The position numbers and the translations under genes are program-made. Shown here in pieces: positions 54,645 to 63,923 of a stretch of DNA of 64,000 bases; positions within the stretch are counted from its first letter, which is position 1; each line of letters opens with the position of its first letter. This stretch comes from Xanthobacteraceae bacterium (lineage in GTDB: Bacteria; Pseudomonadota; Alphaproteobacteria; Rhizobiales; Xanthobacteraceae). The notes beneath the pieces were generated by a model. That model had not been told where the DNA came from. It saw only the letters and a program-made list of their open reading frames with translations, and ran no database searches. The stretch spans positions 186,001 to 250,000 of the forward strand of contig JALHLQ010000001.1 of the NCBI GenBank assembly GCA_022844485.1, written 5' to 3'.

Positions 54645-54668
54645 CGCTCTGTCTTGCCTTCATGATAA

Positions 54669-54690
54669 TGAGAATGAACGTTCACTCTCA
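54669..54690. promoter_or_regulatory. Palindromic operator of the TetR regulator
   Basis: The core GAGAATGAACGTTCACTCTC (54670-54689) is an inverted repeat with 9 of 10 base pairs matching, and the flanking T and A extend it. TGAACGTTCA at the centre is perfect and resembles operators of many TetR proteins that control RND pumps. It lies 25 bases upstream of the tetR ATG, where it would cover the promoter. Confidence 0.8.
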
Positions 54691-54833
54691 ATTACGCTGG
54701 CAAGGCCTGAAGGTCAAGACCGTTGGGTAGAAATAGGGGCATCGGGGGACAAGGAGCCCGGTCAGCAACGGCGCATCTGGCGCGGCCAAATGCGCCCGCG
54801 CTCGCTCAAGGCCGGGAGCGTGCGGCCTCTCCG

Positions 54834-54870
54834 GCCTGGAAACCGAAGCAGACACGCAGGTTTTCCAGGC
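54834..54870 (-). terminator. Possible hairpin between tadG-like gene and tetR region
   Basis: GCCTGGAAACC (54834-54844) pairs with GGTTTTCCAGGC (54859-54870) with one bulged T and a 14-base loop. It lies about 50 bases behind the stop of the TadG-like gene on the minus strand. No T run follows, so its role as a terminator is uncertain. The rest of 54691-54920 shows nothing else. Confidence 0.35.
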
Positions 54871-54920
54871 GCAACGTCGATCTTCAGGAACGGGGTTAAG
54901 CCGCGAATTCGAGATCGGGC

Positions 54921-56171
54921 CTATTGCGAAACGCGCAGGTTGGCGAGGTTCTGTGCGATGGACGTGAACACGCCATAGAGTTGGCTCGCCTGCTGCACGT
55001 CGTAATACATGTCGGGCCGTGTCGCGCAGTTCTTGAGCAGGGCCGCATTCCCGTCAATGACGCGGACCGTGTAGATCTTGATATTCGCCGCCTTGATATT
55101 GGCGCAGGCCGCTTGCGTACGGGCGTCGATCGACGACGTCCTTGTCGTCCAGCGGTTACGCGTGTTCTCGCCGTCGGTCAGAAGGATGATGACCTTGTCG
55201 AGGTCGGGTTTCGGGGCCTCTGCTTCCGTCAGCGGCAAGAACCCGGTGAGCGCGTGCCAACCCCACACGAGCCCGATCGTGGTGTTGGTGCTGCCGGCCG
55301 CTGTCATGGCATCGATTTTGCTGTGCAGCGCCGTCCAGTTTTCATTGAGCGGCATCAGCATCGTCAGCGAACCGCAATCCTTTGCCGGGTAAAGGGTGCG
55401 CTGATTGATGACCGCAGGTGGGATGGTCGGCACGACGTCCGTCACGTCGTAGTCTTGCGTGCGATCGGCAACGCAGCCTTCCCACGTGTTCGGGTTGATG
55501 TCATAGACCGACCAGTCGAACATCGGCACGGCTTTGGCATTGGGCCCGACATTCACGGTCGTGTCGAAAGGAATGATGGCAACTTTCACATCCCCCGGAT
55601 TCTTCGCAGCGGCTTTCAGCGTATCGATCAGATTGTGCGCAGCGGCTTTCAGGGCGGCGAGCTTGCCATTGCTGGCCATCGAGCCGGTATTGTCGAGCAC
55701 GAGCGCGAGTTCGAGCCGCTTCACGCCCCACTTCACCTCGGCGGACATGCCGATGTCGATCTGGTCACGATAGCTGCCGAGGATCGGATCGAATTTGCCA
55801 AAGACCGTGTCCACTTTCGCGCTGCCGGTCACCCGAAGGATGAAGCTGCCCTGCTGCGGGCTTTGAAAGCTCGTGCTGAGGATGACGTCCTTCGCTCCCG
55901 TCCAATCGAACAGGCTGGTGAAGTAGGCATGCGCCTTGGGGGTGATCTCGGCGGGCGTGAGGCTCTGGATTTCTTTCGAGAGCATCAGGGCCGTCGAGTC
56001 CAGCGCTGCCTGCATCGAGGTGCGCATGGCGTTCGCCCGGCTGTAATCGACAGCCGTGCCGATTGTCCAGAAGATCGGCACCATCGAGAGCGCAAAAAGC
56101 GGCATCACGACTGCGCGGCGGTCGCGGGCAAAACGGCGGACGAAGCTCATGAAAGACATCACGTGATCCAT
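54921..56171 (-). CDS. TadG-like protein with von Willebrand A domain
   Basis: A 416-residue protein with an N-terminal TadE/TadG-type membrane helix (about 20-45: PLFALSMVPIFWTIGTAVDYSRA) and a von Willebrand factor A domain (about 155-400). The metal-ion site begins DNTGSM and continues with DTT and LTDGENT. Such proteins act in assembly of Flp/Tad pili in the periplasm. It is divergent from the cpa cluster. The ATG at 56171 is chosen because the helix then begins about 20 residues in; the longer frame upstream is low-complexity. Confidence 0.85.
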   Translation of the reverse strand: MDHVMSFMSFVRRFARDRRAVVMPLFALSMVPIFWTIGTAVDYSRANAMRTSMQAALDSTALMLSKEIQSLTPAEITPKAHAYFTSLFDWTGAKDVILSTSFQSPQQGSFILRVTGSAKVDTVFGKFDPILGSYRDQIDIGMSAEVKWGVKRLELALVLDNTGSMASNGKLAALKAAAHNLIDTLKAAAKNPGDVKVAIIPFDTTVNVGPNAKAVPMFDWSVYDINPNTWEGCVADRTQDYDVTDVVPTIPPAVINQRTLYPAKDCGSLTMLMPLNENWTALHSKIDAMTAAGSTNTTIGLVWGWHALTGFLPLTEAEAPKPDLDKVIILLTDGENTRNRWTTRTSSIDARTQAACANIKAANIKIYTVRVIDGNAALLKNCATRPDMYYDVQQASQLYGVFTSIAQNLANLRVSQ

Positions 56172-56490
56172 GCGAATCCCGCCTGCATCATGGTCACTGC
56201 AGCTTGAAATAGTGTCGCCGCGCGCACGGCGTTTTGTCGAAAATTGTCGCTTCGCACCTGGTTCTGATGCGGTTAAGCGGGCATGCACAGGGTAATGGCA
56301 GCACAGGATGCGGAAGGATTTGTTGATCCTTCTCCGACAAGTCGAGGCGTCTCCTTAACGCTCCATAAGGCATCGAGCTTCACCCGCGATTCAATATGAT
56401 CGCAGGGCTTTTCGCCGCTTCAGAAAGGATTCAACACTGGAGCCCAACGTGCATTCCGGACGAGGAATAATCGTTCTGGGGTGATTATCC
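56172..56490. promoter_or_regulatory. 319-base divergent intergenic region between tadG-like and cpaB
   Basis: No gene is seen here; it must hold promoters for both directions. Visible elements are a 7-base-pair hairpin (GAAGGAT at 56313-56319 with ATCCTTC at 56326-56332) and TTAAC/TTAAG sequences such as CCTTAACG that recall CtrA half-sites but lack the TTAA-N7-TTAA arrangement. ATAATC (56467-56472) can pair with GATTAT (56483-56488), enclosing the GGGG ribosome site of cpaB. No flp pilin gene is encoded. Confidence 0.4.
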
Positions 56491-57351
56491 GTGCGTACCA
56501 GTACAGTCCTGATGGCGGTCTTTGCTGTCGTATTCGGCCTGCTCGCGATGTTCGTCGCGCAGTCATGGCTTGGCAGCCAAACCGCAAAGCACGCGAAGAC
56601 GCAGCCCGAAAGGCCCGCAGCGGCAACGCGGACCGTGGTCATTGCGACGACGCCTCTGCGTTATGGCACGCAACTCACGCCGCAATCTCTGCGTGAGGTG
56701 GACTGGCCCGAGGGTGCAGTGCCTGCCGGCACGTTCGCCTCCGTCAATGAGCTTCTCTCGGGCGGCAAGCGCATGGTGCTTGCTTCCATCGCGACGAACG
56801 AACCGATTCTTGCGGCGAAGGTCACGGGTGCGGGACAACGTGCGACGCTGTCAGCTGTGATCCAGCCCGGCATGCGCGCCATGACCGTGCGCGTGAACGA
56901 CGTCGAGGGCGTTGCTGGCTTCGTGCTTCCCGGCGACCACGTCGACGTTCTTCTGACGCGGCAGTTGGACAAGGATAAAGGCACGACCGACATCGTGCTG
57001 CAGCATACGCGTGTGCTCGCAGTAGATCAGTTGGCGGATGACAGCGTGGATAAACCCTCGGTCGTGAAAGCGGTCACCCTCGAGGTTGACGCGGTCGCGG
57101 CGCAAAAGCTCTCGCTCGCCGGATCGGTCGGCAGCCTTTCTTTGGCGCTGCGCAAGGCAGGCGAGACGCGGGTCGAGAGCACACGGCGCATCGGCCTTGG
57201 CGACCTCGGAAATCCTGAGACGCGATCGAACGAGTCAAACCGGTTTGCGACGGTATCGGTCACGCGAAAAGACAAGAAGCAGGAATACAACGTCCCTGCC
57301 GAACAACATTCATCGGAGACGTCGGGCACGAGCGGTAACGGGACCCGCTGA
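56491..57351 (+). CDS. cpaB: Flp pilus assembly protein CpaB (RcpC)
   Basis: A 286-residue periplasmic pilus protein with an N-terminal signal anchor (about 5-25) and an SAF domain (about 45-110) followed by the RcpC/CpaB region (AMTVRVNDVEGVAGFVLPGDHVDV). It stabilises the secretin ring of the Tad system. Start is GTG at 56491, with GGGG 9 bases upstream. The polar C-terminal 30 residues are probably unstructured. Confidence 0.92.
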   Translation: MRTSTVLMAVFAVVFGLLAMFVAQSWLGSQTAKHAKTQPERPAAATRTVVIATTPLRYGTQLTPQSLREVDWPEGAVPAGTFASVNELLSGGKRMVLASIATNEPILAAKVTGAGQRATLSAVIQPGMRAMTVRVNDVEGVAGFVLPGDHVDVLLTRQLDKDKGTTDIVLQHTRVLAVDQLADDSVDKPSVVKAVTLEVDAVAAQKLSLAGSVGSLSLALRKAGETRVESTRRIGLGDLGNPETRSNESNRFATVSVTRKDKKQEYNVPAEQHSSETSGTSGNGTR

Positions 57352-57382
57352 TACTCGAACACGGAAAAGACTGGGGGCCAAC

Positions 57383-58867
57383 GTGAATCGGTCAGCACAT
57401 CGAAGCGAGACATCGGTAAACCCGATGCGCGTCAGTGCCTGCTGCTTGAAGGGCGCATCGAGTGCCGTCAAGCGCATCGTGCTGTCGCTTGTTCTTTTGA
57501 CCGGCGCTGCGCTTGTTGCGCCGCTCGATCATGACGCGGCCGCACAGCCCCGCTATATCGAGATCAGAAACAGCGCCGACACCGCGAGCATTCGTGTCTC
57601 CAATGGAAAATCGGAGAACGTGCGCACCGACGCGACCTTCTCGGAAATTGTCGTGGCTGACCCCGAGATCGCCGACGTTGTGCCGCTCACGGATCGCTCG
57701 CTCTCGATCCTGGGCAAGAAGATCGGCTCGACCCGCGTTTCCGCCTATGCCGAAGGCAAGCGGCTTGTCGGCGTGTTCGACGTGGAGGTCTCCTACGACA
57801 CGGCGCGGCTCGGCGCCGAGCTCGCGCGGCGTTTTCCCCACGCGCGCTTCAAGGTCTCATCGGTGAACGGCCGGATCCTGCTGTCCGGAGCCTCCCCGGA
57901 TGCCGTCACGGTCGACAAGGCAGTGATCATCGCCAAGCAATTCGGCCAGGATGTCATCAACTCGGTCGCGGTGACCCAGCCCCAACAGGTGTTGCTCGAA
58001 GTCCGTTTTGTTGAGGCTTCGCGCACCGCCGGACGCGAGCTCGGCGTGCGCTGGGACGTGGTGGGGGATCGGTTCGCGGCCGCGGTCGGAACTGCGGGGA
58101 TTCTATCGGGCAACGCGCCGTTCGGGACGGTGGTCGCCAATCTCCTTCGCGGCGGCACCGAAGCGGACGTGATCATCCGTGCTCTGGAAGAGCGCGGTCT
58201 CGCCCGCCGCCTCGCCGAGCCGAACCTCGTGGCCCTGTCCGGCGACACGGCAAGCTTCCTCGCCGGCGGCGAGTTTCCGTTCCCCGTGCAATCGTCCATG
58301 GGTCAGATCTCGGTGGAGTTCAAGCGGTTCGGCGTCGGCCTGGCATTCACCCCCACCGTGCTCGGCGACGGTCTCATCAATCTCAAGATCGAACCGGAGG
58401 TCAGCCAGCTCGACCCGACGAACGTGGTCCGCGTTGGCGGAATCGACATCCCGAGCCTGATCGTGCGGCGGGCCAACACGACGATCGAATTGCGCGACGG
58501 CCAGAGCTTCGCCATTGCCGGCCTGCTGCAGAGCGTCGGCACCACCTCGCAGCAACAGCTGCCATGGGTGAGCGATGTTCCGGTGCTCGGCGCATTGTTC
58601 CGTAGCGCCTCCTATCAGAAGAAAGAAACCGATCTTGCGATCATCGTAACCCCGCGCCTCGTGCGTCCAAGCCGTCCGGGCGACATGCTCAAGACGCCGC
58701 TGGACAACACGGTTGCGGCCAATGACGGGGACTTCTTCCTGTTCGGCATCTCCGAACTCACACCCAACAAGGTGCGTCAGGACATCCAGCGCTCGGTCGA
58801 GCCGCCGATGTCAGGCCACATTCTCGATATCCGCAAGGGAGCAAGCCATGTTGCCGCAAGCTACTGA
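57383..58867 (+). CDS. cpaC: Flp pilus secretin CpaC (RcpA)
   Basis: A 494-residue outer-membrane secretin through which the Flp pilus passes. It has a signal peptide with a late hydrophobic core (VKRIVLSLVLLTGAALVAP), a pilus/BON-type domain (about 55-130), and the secretin domain (about 235-420) with VPVLGALFRS and TDLAIIVTPRLVRP. GTG at 57383 is preferred because GGGGG lies 5 bases upstream; ATG at 57425 is an alternative. It overlaps the next gene by 20 bases. Confidence 0.93.
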   Translation: MNRSAHRSETSVNPMRVSACCLKGASSAVKRIVLSLVLLTGAALVAPLDHDAAAQPRYIEIRNSADTASIRVSNGKSENVRTDATFSEIVVADPEIADVVPLTDRSLSILGKKIGSTRVSAYAEGKRLVGVFDVEVSYDTARLGAELARRFPHARFKVSSVNGRILLSGASPDAVTVDKAVIIAKQFGQDVINSVAVTQPQQVLLEVRFVEASRTAGRELGVRWDVVGDRFAAAVGTAGILSGNAPFGTVVANLLRGGTEADVIIRALEERGLARRLAEPNLVALSGDTASFLAGGEFPFPVQSSMGQISVEFKRFGVGLAFTPTVLGDGLINLKIEPEVSQLDPTNVVRVGGIDIPSLIVRRANTTIELRDGQSFAIAGLLQSVGTTSQQQLPWVSDVPVLGALFRSASYQKKETDLAIIVTPRLVRPSRPGDMLKTPLDNTVAANDGDFFLFGISELTPNKVRQDIQRSVEPPMSGHILDIRKGASHVAASY

Positions 58868-59192
58868 TCGCGCCGTGCGTATCTTCGCCACGGTCGCCGC
58901 TGTCGGCGTGCTTCTGGCCGGTTGCTCGGACATCTACTTCGACCGCCGCGAGGCGCTGTCGTTTCACGCCGGCGACGCGGTGGCGACGAACATTGCGGTG
59001 CAGACGATCGATCCGTGGCCCAAGAGCGCAGGCAACCGCAACATTGCATATGACGGAAGCCGCATGCAGAAGGCCGCCGAGCGCTACCGCACGGGGAAGA
59101 CGACGCCGCTGGCGACAACAAGCACGAGCTCGGTCCAGTATCAGCCGGTCATGGCGCCGTCTGCGCCGGCCGCGCCCGGCGGAACGCAATAG
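58848..59192 (+). CDS. Small pilus-cluster lipoprotein in the CpaD position
   Basis: A 114-residue lipoprotein: a signal peptide with lipobox LLAGC (cysteine at about 26), then the segment IYFDRREALSFHAGDAVATN and a low-complexity Ser/Thr/Pro tail. It sits exactly where cpaD usually lies, between cpaC and cpaE, but is half the length of CpaD (about 220). It probably helps secretin assembly as the pilotin-like CpaD does. Start ATG at 58848 has AAGGGAG upstream and lies inside the end of cpaC. Confidence 0.8.
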   Translation: MLPQATDRAVRIFATVAAVGVLLAGCSDIYFDRREALSFHAGDAVATNIAVQTIDPWPKSAGNRNIAYDGSRMQKAAERYRTGKTTPLATTSTSSVQYQPVMAPSAPAAPGGTQ

Positions 59193-59218
59193 CGAAAACA
59201 TCCATGTGAATTGGTGTC

Positions 59219-60439
59219 ATGTCCAAGGGAGCGCGAGAAGCAAACGGGAAAGCGTCGGTCGTGGTTCTCACGGCCGACGCCGAGTTTGAGCAGCTTGCGC
59301 GCGAAACGTTCGGCAGCGCGAGCGAACTCGAGCTCCGCCTCCTGGCCGGTCCGTTGAGCCGAGCTGTCGAAGCCCCTGAAATCGAGGGGGGGTCCGTCCT
59401 GATTGTCGACATCGAATCGGCCGCGCAGGATGGCCGCGCGATGGTCGCGCTGGAGAGGCTCATTGCGCGCCTCAACGGCGCATCGCCGGTGGTCGTCGTC
59501 GTCCGCAGCATCACCGAGGCGGTCGCAAGGCTCCTGATCCAGATTCGCGTCTCGGACTTCCTCGTGAAGCCTGTTGCTTCCATCGACCTGGTCCGCGCCT
59601 GTGCCAAGGCTACGCAGACGCCTGCCGAAAAGCGGCCGCTCGAAGCTGAAATATACACGTTCCTCCCCGCGGCGGGAGGCGTTGGCGTAACGACGCTTGC
59701 CATTCAGACCGCGATGCAGCTGATGAAGAGCGGCACGCGAGCGAGCGCCGCGACCTGCCTCGTCGATCTCGACTTCCAGCAAGGCGCCTGCGCGGACTAT
59801 CTCGACATCGAGCCTCGGCTTGATCTCAACGAGATCGAACCGCGGCCGGAACGTCTTGACCGCCATCTCCTTGAAGTGATGCTGTCTCGACATGCCTCGG
59901 GGCTCTCGGTGATCGCAGCGCCGAACCGCCCCGCAGAGATGCGATCCTTCGACCCGGACATGGTCACGCGCCTGCTCGACCTCGTGTCGACGCACTTTGA
60001 ATATGTCGTGATCGACATGCCGCGAACGTGGTTCTCGTGGACCGATAGCGTCCTCCTGGGGACCAACAAGCTCTACATCGTGACCGAGATGACCGTGCCC
60101 GGATTGCGCCATGCGAAGCAGCTCGTCACCGCCATTGGCGAACGGCTCGGCGAAGGGCCGAAACCGAAAGTGATCGTCAATCGTTTCGAGCAGCGTCTCT
60201 TCGACACCGGACTCCGGCGCGCCGACATCGAGCAGGCGCTCGGCGGCGCCTTCATCGGCACGATCCCCAACAATTATCGTCTCGTGCGCGAGGCGATCGA
60301 CCGCGGCGTTCCGCTCGACGAGGTAAAGCCCGGGAACAACGTCTCGGGAGCGCTCAAGAAGCTGATCAGCTTGTCGGCTGCCGCGCCGGCCGGCTCGGAG
60401 CCGGTCACCCAAGCGCGTAGCCTGGCGTGGACCCGCTGA
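59219..60439 (+). CDS. cpaE: Pilus assembly protein CpaE, MinD/ParA-like
   Basis: A 406-residue protein with an N-terminal receiver-like domain (about 15-130) and a MinD/ParA-type domain (about 140-385). The deviant Walker A region reads AAGGVGVTT: both lysines of the canonical KGGxGKT are replaced, so ATP binding may be altered or lost. Loss of the lysines is a known trend in CpaE proteins, which localise the pilus machine at the cell pole. The ribosome site is weak. cpaF starts 25 bases after the stop. Confidence 0.92.
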   Translation: MSKGAREANGKASVVVLTADAEFEQLARETFGSASELELRLLAGPLSRAVEAPEIEGGSVLIVDIESAAQDGRAMVALERLIARLNGASPVVVVVRSITEAVARLLIQIRVSDFLVKPVASIDLVRACAKATQTPAEKRPLEAEIYTFLPAAGGVGVTTLAIQTAMQLMKSGTRASAATCLVDLDFQQGACADYLDIEPRLDLNEIEPRPERLDRHLLEVMLSRHASGLSVIAAPNRPAEMRSFDPDMVTRLLDLVSTHFEYVVIDMPRTWFSWTDSVLLGTNKLYIVTEMTVPGLRHAKQLVTAIGERLGEGPKPKVIVNRFEQRLFDTGLRRADIEQALGGAFIGTIPNNYRLVREAIDRGVPLDEVKPGNNVSGALKKLISLSAAAPAGSEPVTQARSLAWTR

Positions 60440-60464
60440 GCGCAGTGAGCCGTTGAGGACCCAG

Positions 60465-61883
60465 ATGCTTGGCCGTTTCACCGCTCAACGTCCTGCGACC
60501 GCGCATGAAAGCGCTCCCGCCGCGGAGACGCCCACACCGTCTTTTCTCGAACAGTCCATCGTGGCCGCGCCCGAACTCGCGCCCGAACCCCCGCGCACGA
60601 ACCCGCTTCTGAGCGAGAAGCTTCTGGACGCCAAAGTTCGTCTGCATCGCAAACTCATCGAAGAGATCAATCTGTCCGCGCTCGAGAAGATGCCGGAAGA
60701 GGAGATGAAACGGCACATCTCGGGTCTCGTCTCCCAGTACACGATTGCGGAACGTCTGGCGCTCAACGCCAAGGAACTCGAGGATTTCGTTGCCGAGATC
60801 CTCGATGAGATGACGGGCCTGGGTCCCATCGAGCCGCTTCTGAAAGACCCGAGCATCAACGACATCCTCATCAACGGTCACGAATGTGTCTATGTCGAGC
60901 GCGCGGGCATTCTCGAGCCGACGCCTGTTCGCTTCAAAGACGAGCCGCATCTTCTGCGCATTTTGAGCAAGATCGTCTCCGCGGTCGGGCGTCGTGTTGA
61001 CGAGTCACAGCCCCTTTGCGACGCGCGTTTGCTCGACGGATCGCGCATCAACATCGCGGTACGTCCGATTGCCGTGGACGGTCCGCTCGTCTCGATTCGT
61101 AAATTCTCCAAGAAGCCGTTCAGCCTGAAGAAGCTCGTCGACATCGGTGCGATCAAACCGCAGATGGCGGAGGTTCTCGCGGCAGCGGTGAGCGCGCGCG
61201 TGACGCTGATCATTTCCGGCGGCACCGGGTCCGGCAAGACGACCATGCTCAATGCCTTGTCGGCCTTCATTTCCGACAAGGAGCGTCTGGTGACCATCGA
61301 AGACGCCGCCGAACTGCAGCTTCAGCAGCCGCATGTGGGCAGGATGGAAACCCGGCCGCCCAACATCGAGGGCAAGGGTGAAATCCGCCAGCGTGAACTC
61401 GTCAAGAACGCTCTGCGCATGCGCCCGGACCGCATCATTCTCGGCGAATGCCGTGGTGAGGAAGCGTTCGACATGCTGCAGGCGATGAATACGGGGCACG
61501 AGGGATCGATGGCCACGGTTCACGCGAACACGCCGCGTGATGCGATCTCCCGGCTCGAGCAAATGATCGGCATGGCCGGCATGCCGATGACGATTGCCAG
61601 CGTGCGAGGCCAGATCGCCGCCGCCATTCGCGTCATCGTGCAGCTCCAGCGCCTCTCCGACGGCAAGCGTCGCATCACCTCCATATCCGAAATCACCGGT
61701 ATGGAAGGCGACATCATCCAGATGCAGGAGATCTACAAGTACGTGCGCACCGGCACGGCCGAGGACGGTTCCGTGCAGGGCCATTTCCAGGCGACCGGCG
61801 TGCGTCCGCGATTTCTGGGCGACCTTGCCGCGCGCGGCATCAACGTCCCGGGTGCCTATTTCGACCCGTCCAAGCCCCTGTGA
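60465..61883 (+). CDS. cpaF: Pilus assembly ATPase CpaF (TadA)
   Basis: A 472-residue secretion ATPase powering pilus extension and retraction. Walker A is GGTGSGKTT, with the Asp box ITIEDAAEL, Walker B-like [12 protein letters not shown] and the His box [12 protein letters not shown]. The N-terminal 75 residues are linker-like. The ATG at 60465 has GAGGA 5 bases upstream; a TTG 12 bases upstream is less likely. tadB begins at or within its stop. Confidence 0.95.
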   Translation: MLGRFTAQRPATAHESAPAAETPTPSFLEQSIVAAPELAPEPPRTNPLLSEKLLDAKVRLHRKLIEEINLSALEKMPEEEMKRHISGLVSQYTIAERLALNAKELEDFVAEILDEMTGLGPIEPLLKDPSINDILINGHECVYVERAGILEPTPVRFKDEPHLLRILSKIVSAVGRRVDESQPLCDARLLDGSRINIAVRPIAVDGPLVSIRKFSKKPFSLKKLVDIGAIKPQMAEVLAAAVSARVTLIISGGTGSGKTTMLNALSAFISDKERLVTIEDAAELQLQQPHVGRMETRPPNIEGKGEIRQRELVKNALRMRPDRIILGECRGEEAFDMLQAMNTGHEGSMATVHANTPRDAISRLEQMIGMAGMPMTIASVRGQIAAAIRVIVQLQRLSDGKRRITSISEITGMEGDIIQMQEIYKYVRTGTAEDGSVQGHFQATGVRPRFLGDLAARGINVPGAYFDPSKPL

Positions 61884-62857
61884 CCGTGATGCCGTTCGAA
61901 CTGGACCAATCGCATCTCTTCATGCTGTTCGCCGCGGCATCGGTCGTGCTGTTTGTCGAGACGCTCTACCTGCTGCTGTTCTCGACGACATCATACCGCA
62001 AGAACGTGAACCGTCGGATGCGGCTGATGAAGGACGAGCCGGACCGGGAAAACATCCTGGTGCAGCTTCGTCGCGAGCGCGGCCTCACCAGCGGCGGCTT
62101 CTACAGTCTTCCGCTCGTGTCCTTGAACAGGCTCGTGCTTCAGTCCGGCGTGACGGTGACGCTTGCCAAGCTTGGGATCTTCGCTGTGCTTGCGGCCGCG
62201 GCGGTCGGCATCGGCATCCTGTGGTGGACGGAAAGCATGCTGCAGGCGCTTGTCGCCTTCGCCGTGTCAACCTGTCTCGCGCCGTATCTTTGGCTGGTCG
62301 CAAAGCGCAAGCGGCGGTTGCGCCGATTTGGCGAACAATTCCCCGACGCGATCGACATCATCGTGCGCTCGATTCGCGCCGGGCATCCGGTTCCTGTCGC
62401 GATCAGCATGGTGGCGCGTGAAATGCCGGACCCGATCGGCACCGAGTTCGGCATTGCGGCCGACGAAATCACTTACGGCGCCGAGCTCGAAGCGGCCATG
62501 CGGAACCTCTATTTCCGCGTCGGCCAGGAGGACCTCCCGTTGTTCGTGACGGCTGTCGCCATCCAAGGATCGACGGGAGGCAACCTGACGGAGATTCTGA
62601 GCAGCCTCTCGCACGTCATTCGCCTGCGCTTCAAGCTGCGGCGCAAAGTGCGCGCGCTGGCGTCCGAGGGCCGGTTCTCAGCGTTTTTCCTCTCGGGCCT
62701 GCCTGTCGCCATTCTCTTGCTGCTGCGCTTTGCCGCGCCCGACTTCTACTCCAGCGTCTGGCATTTCGATCTGACGAAGATCGGTTTGGCCGCGGCCGGC
62801 GCATGGATGCTTGTCGGCAATTACGTCATGTATCGGCTCGTGAATTTCAGGATCTGA
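61880..62857 (+). CDS. tadB: Flp pilus platform protein TadB
   Basis: A 325-residue inner-membrane protein of the type II secretion F family. Four predicted helices (about 13-35, 95-113, 120-140 and 270-290/303-320) and the cytoplasmic T2SSF domain (about 155-285) with DAIDIIVRSIRAGHPVP and STGGNLTEIL are visible. GTG at 61880 overlaps the cpaF stop; ATG at 61889 is an alternative. It makes the pilus platform with TadC. Confidence 0.93.
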   Translation: MTVMPFELDQSHLFMLFAAASVVLFVETLYLLLFSTTSYRKNVNRRMRLMKDEPDRENILVQLRRERGLTSGGFYSLPLVSLNRLVLQSGVTVTLAKLGIFAVLAAAAVGIGILWWTESMLQALVAFAVSTCLAPYLWLVAKRKRRLRRFGEQFPDAIDIIVRSIRAGHPVPVAISMVAREMPDPIGTEFGIAADEITYGAELEAAMRNLYFRVGQEDLPLFVTAVAIQGSTGGNLTEILSSLSHVIRLRFKLRRKVRALASEGRFSAFFLSGLPVAILLLLRFAAPDFYSSVWHFDLTKIGLAAAGAWMLVGNYVMYRLVNFRI

Positions 62858-62860
62858 TCG

Positions 62861-63811
62861 GTGCGTTTTGACATGGGCCAGATGATCGACAACCCGGCCA
62901 TGATGCTGAGCCTGTTCGTGTTTCTCGGCAGCACGACGCTGGCTTTCGCGCTCATGCTGGCTTTTCGGGCGCGCGGGGCGGTGAAGCGGCGAGCTGCCGG
63001 CGTTGCCGCGAGTGGAGGCACGCCAGCCGACGACCGCTCGCTCCGTCATGCAAGCATCCAGACGGCGGAACGCCTGGTGGACTATACGAGCCGGCATTTC
63101 TCGATCGAAGAGGCAAATGCGCGCGAGTTGCGGCGGAAACTGGTTCAGGCCGGGTTTCTCGACAGTCGCGCCGTCGCCTTCTTCCTCCTTGCGCGTGTCG
63201 TGCTGGCCGTCGGGCTTGCGGGATTGATCTTCGTGTCCGCGCCTATGATGCCTCCCGAACTGGGCGAGTGGATGTGGGGCCTTGTCTGCGTGTTTGGGCT
63301 GGGCGGATATTTTGCGCCCAACATCTACCTCAACAGGCGCATTTCACGACGAAGGGAAGAGCACCGCTCCGGCTTTCCAGATTTCATGGATCTTTTGGTT
63401 GTTTGCGCCGAAGCGGGGTTGAGCATGGAAGCGGCCCTCGACCGGGTCGGGCGCGAGCTTACGGATTCCTATCCCTCGCTGAGCGCGAACATCTACATGG
63501 CCACGCTGGAAATCCGCGCGGGGCGCAAGTTGAGCGAGGCGTTGGAGCACCTCGGCGACCGGCTCGGATTGGACGAGGCGCGCTCTTTTGCGACCCTTCT
63601 GCAGCAGTCCGAGGAACTGGGATCGAGTCTCACCGACGCGCTCCGCGTCTATTCGGACGACATGCGTCACAAGCGCCTCTCCTCGGCGGAGGAGAAGGCG
63701 TACAGCCTCCCGGCCAAGATGTCCGTCCCGCTCATCATGTTCATCTTTCCCGTGATCATCGTCGTGATCATGCTGCCCGTCATCGTTCGCTTCAAAATGG
63801 GCGCGTTCTGA
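62861..63811 (+). CDS. tadC: Flp pilus platform protein TadC
   Basis: A 316-residue partner of TadB with a T2SSF domain (about 165-290) containing FMDLLVVCAEAGLSMEAALDRV and QSEELGSSLTDALRVYSDDM. Membrane helices are at the N-terminus (about 12-32), in the middle (95-120, 125-150) and at the end (290-310). GTG at 62861 follows the tadB stop by 3 bases. Confidence 0.93.
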   Translation: MRFDMGQMIDNPAMMLSLFVFLGSTTLAFALMLAFRARGAVKRRAAGVAASGGTPADDRSLRHASIQTAERLVDYTSRHFSIEEANARELRRKLVQAGFLDSRAVAFFLLARVVLAVGLAGLIFVSAPMMPPELGEWMWGLVCVFGLGGYFAPNIYLNRRISRRREEHRSGFPDFMDLLVVCAEAGLSMEAALDRVGRELTDSYPSLSANIYMATLEIRAGRKLSEALEHLGDRLGLDEARSFATLLQQSEELGSSLTDALRVYSDDMRHKRLSSAEEKAYSLPAKMSVPLIMFIFPVIIVVIMLPVIVRFKMGAF

Positions 63812-63923
63812 CCGGCCCCGCTCGCTCCGGCGACAAATTCTTAACCATCATTCTCTACTCTGGCCCCGGCTTGGCGTGGGGGCGTGCGGGCGGGCGTTTG
63901 CCGGTGTCGCCCGGAGTATTCGA

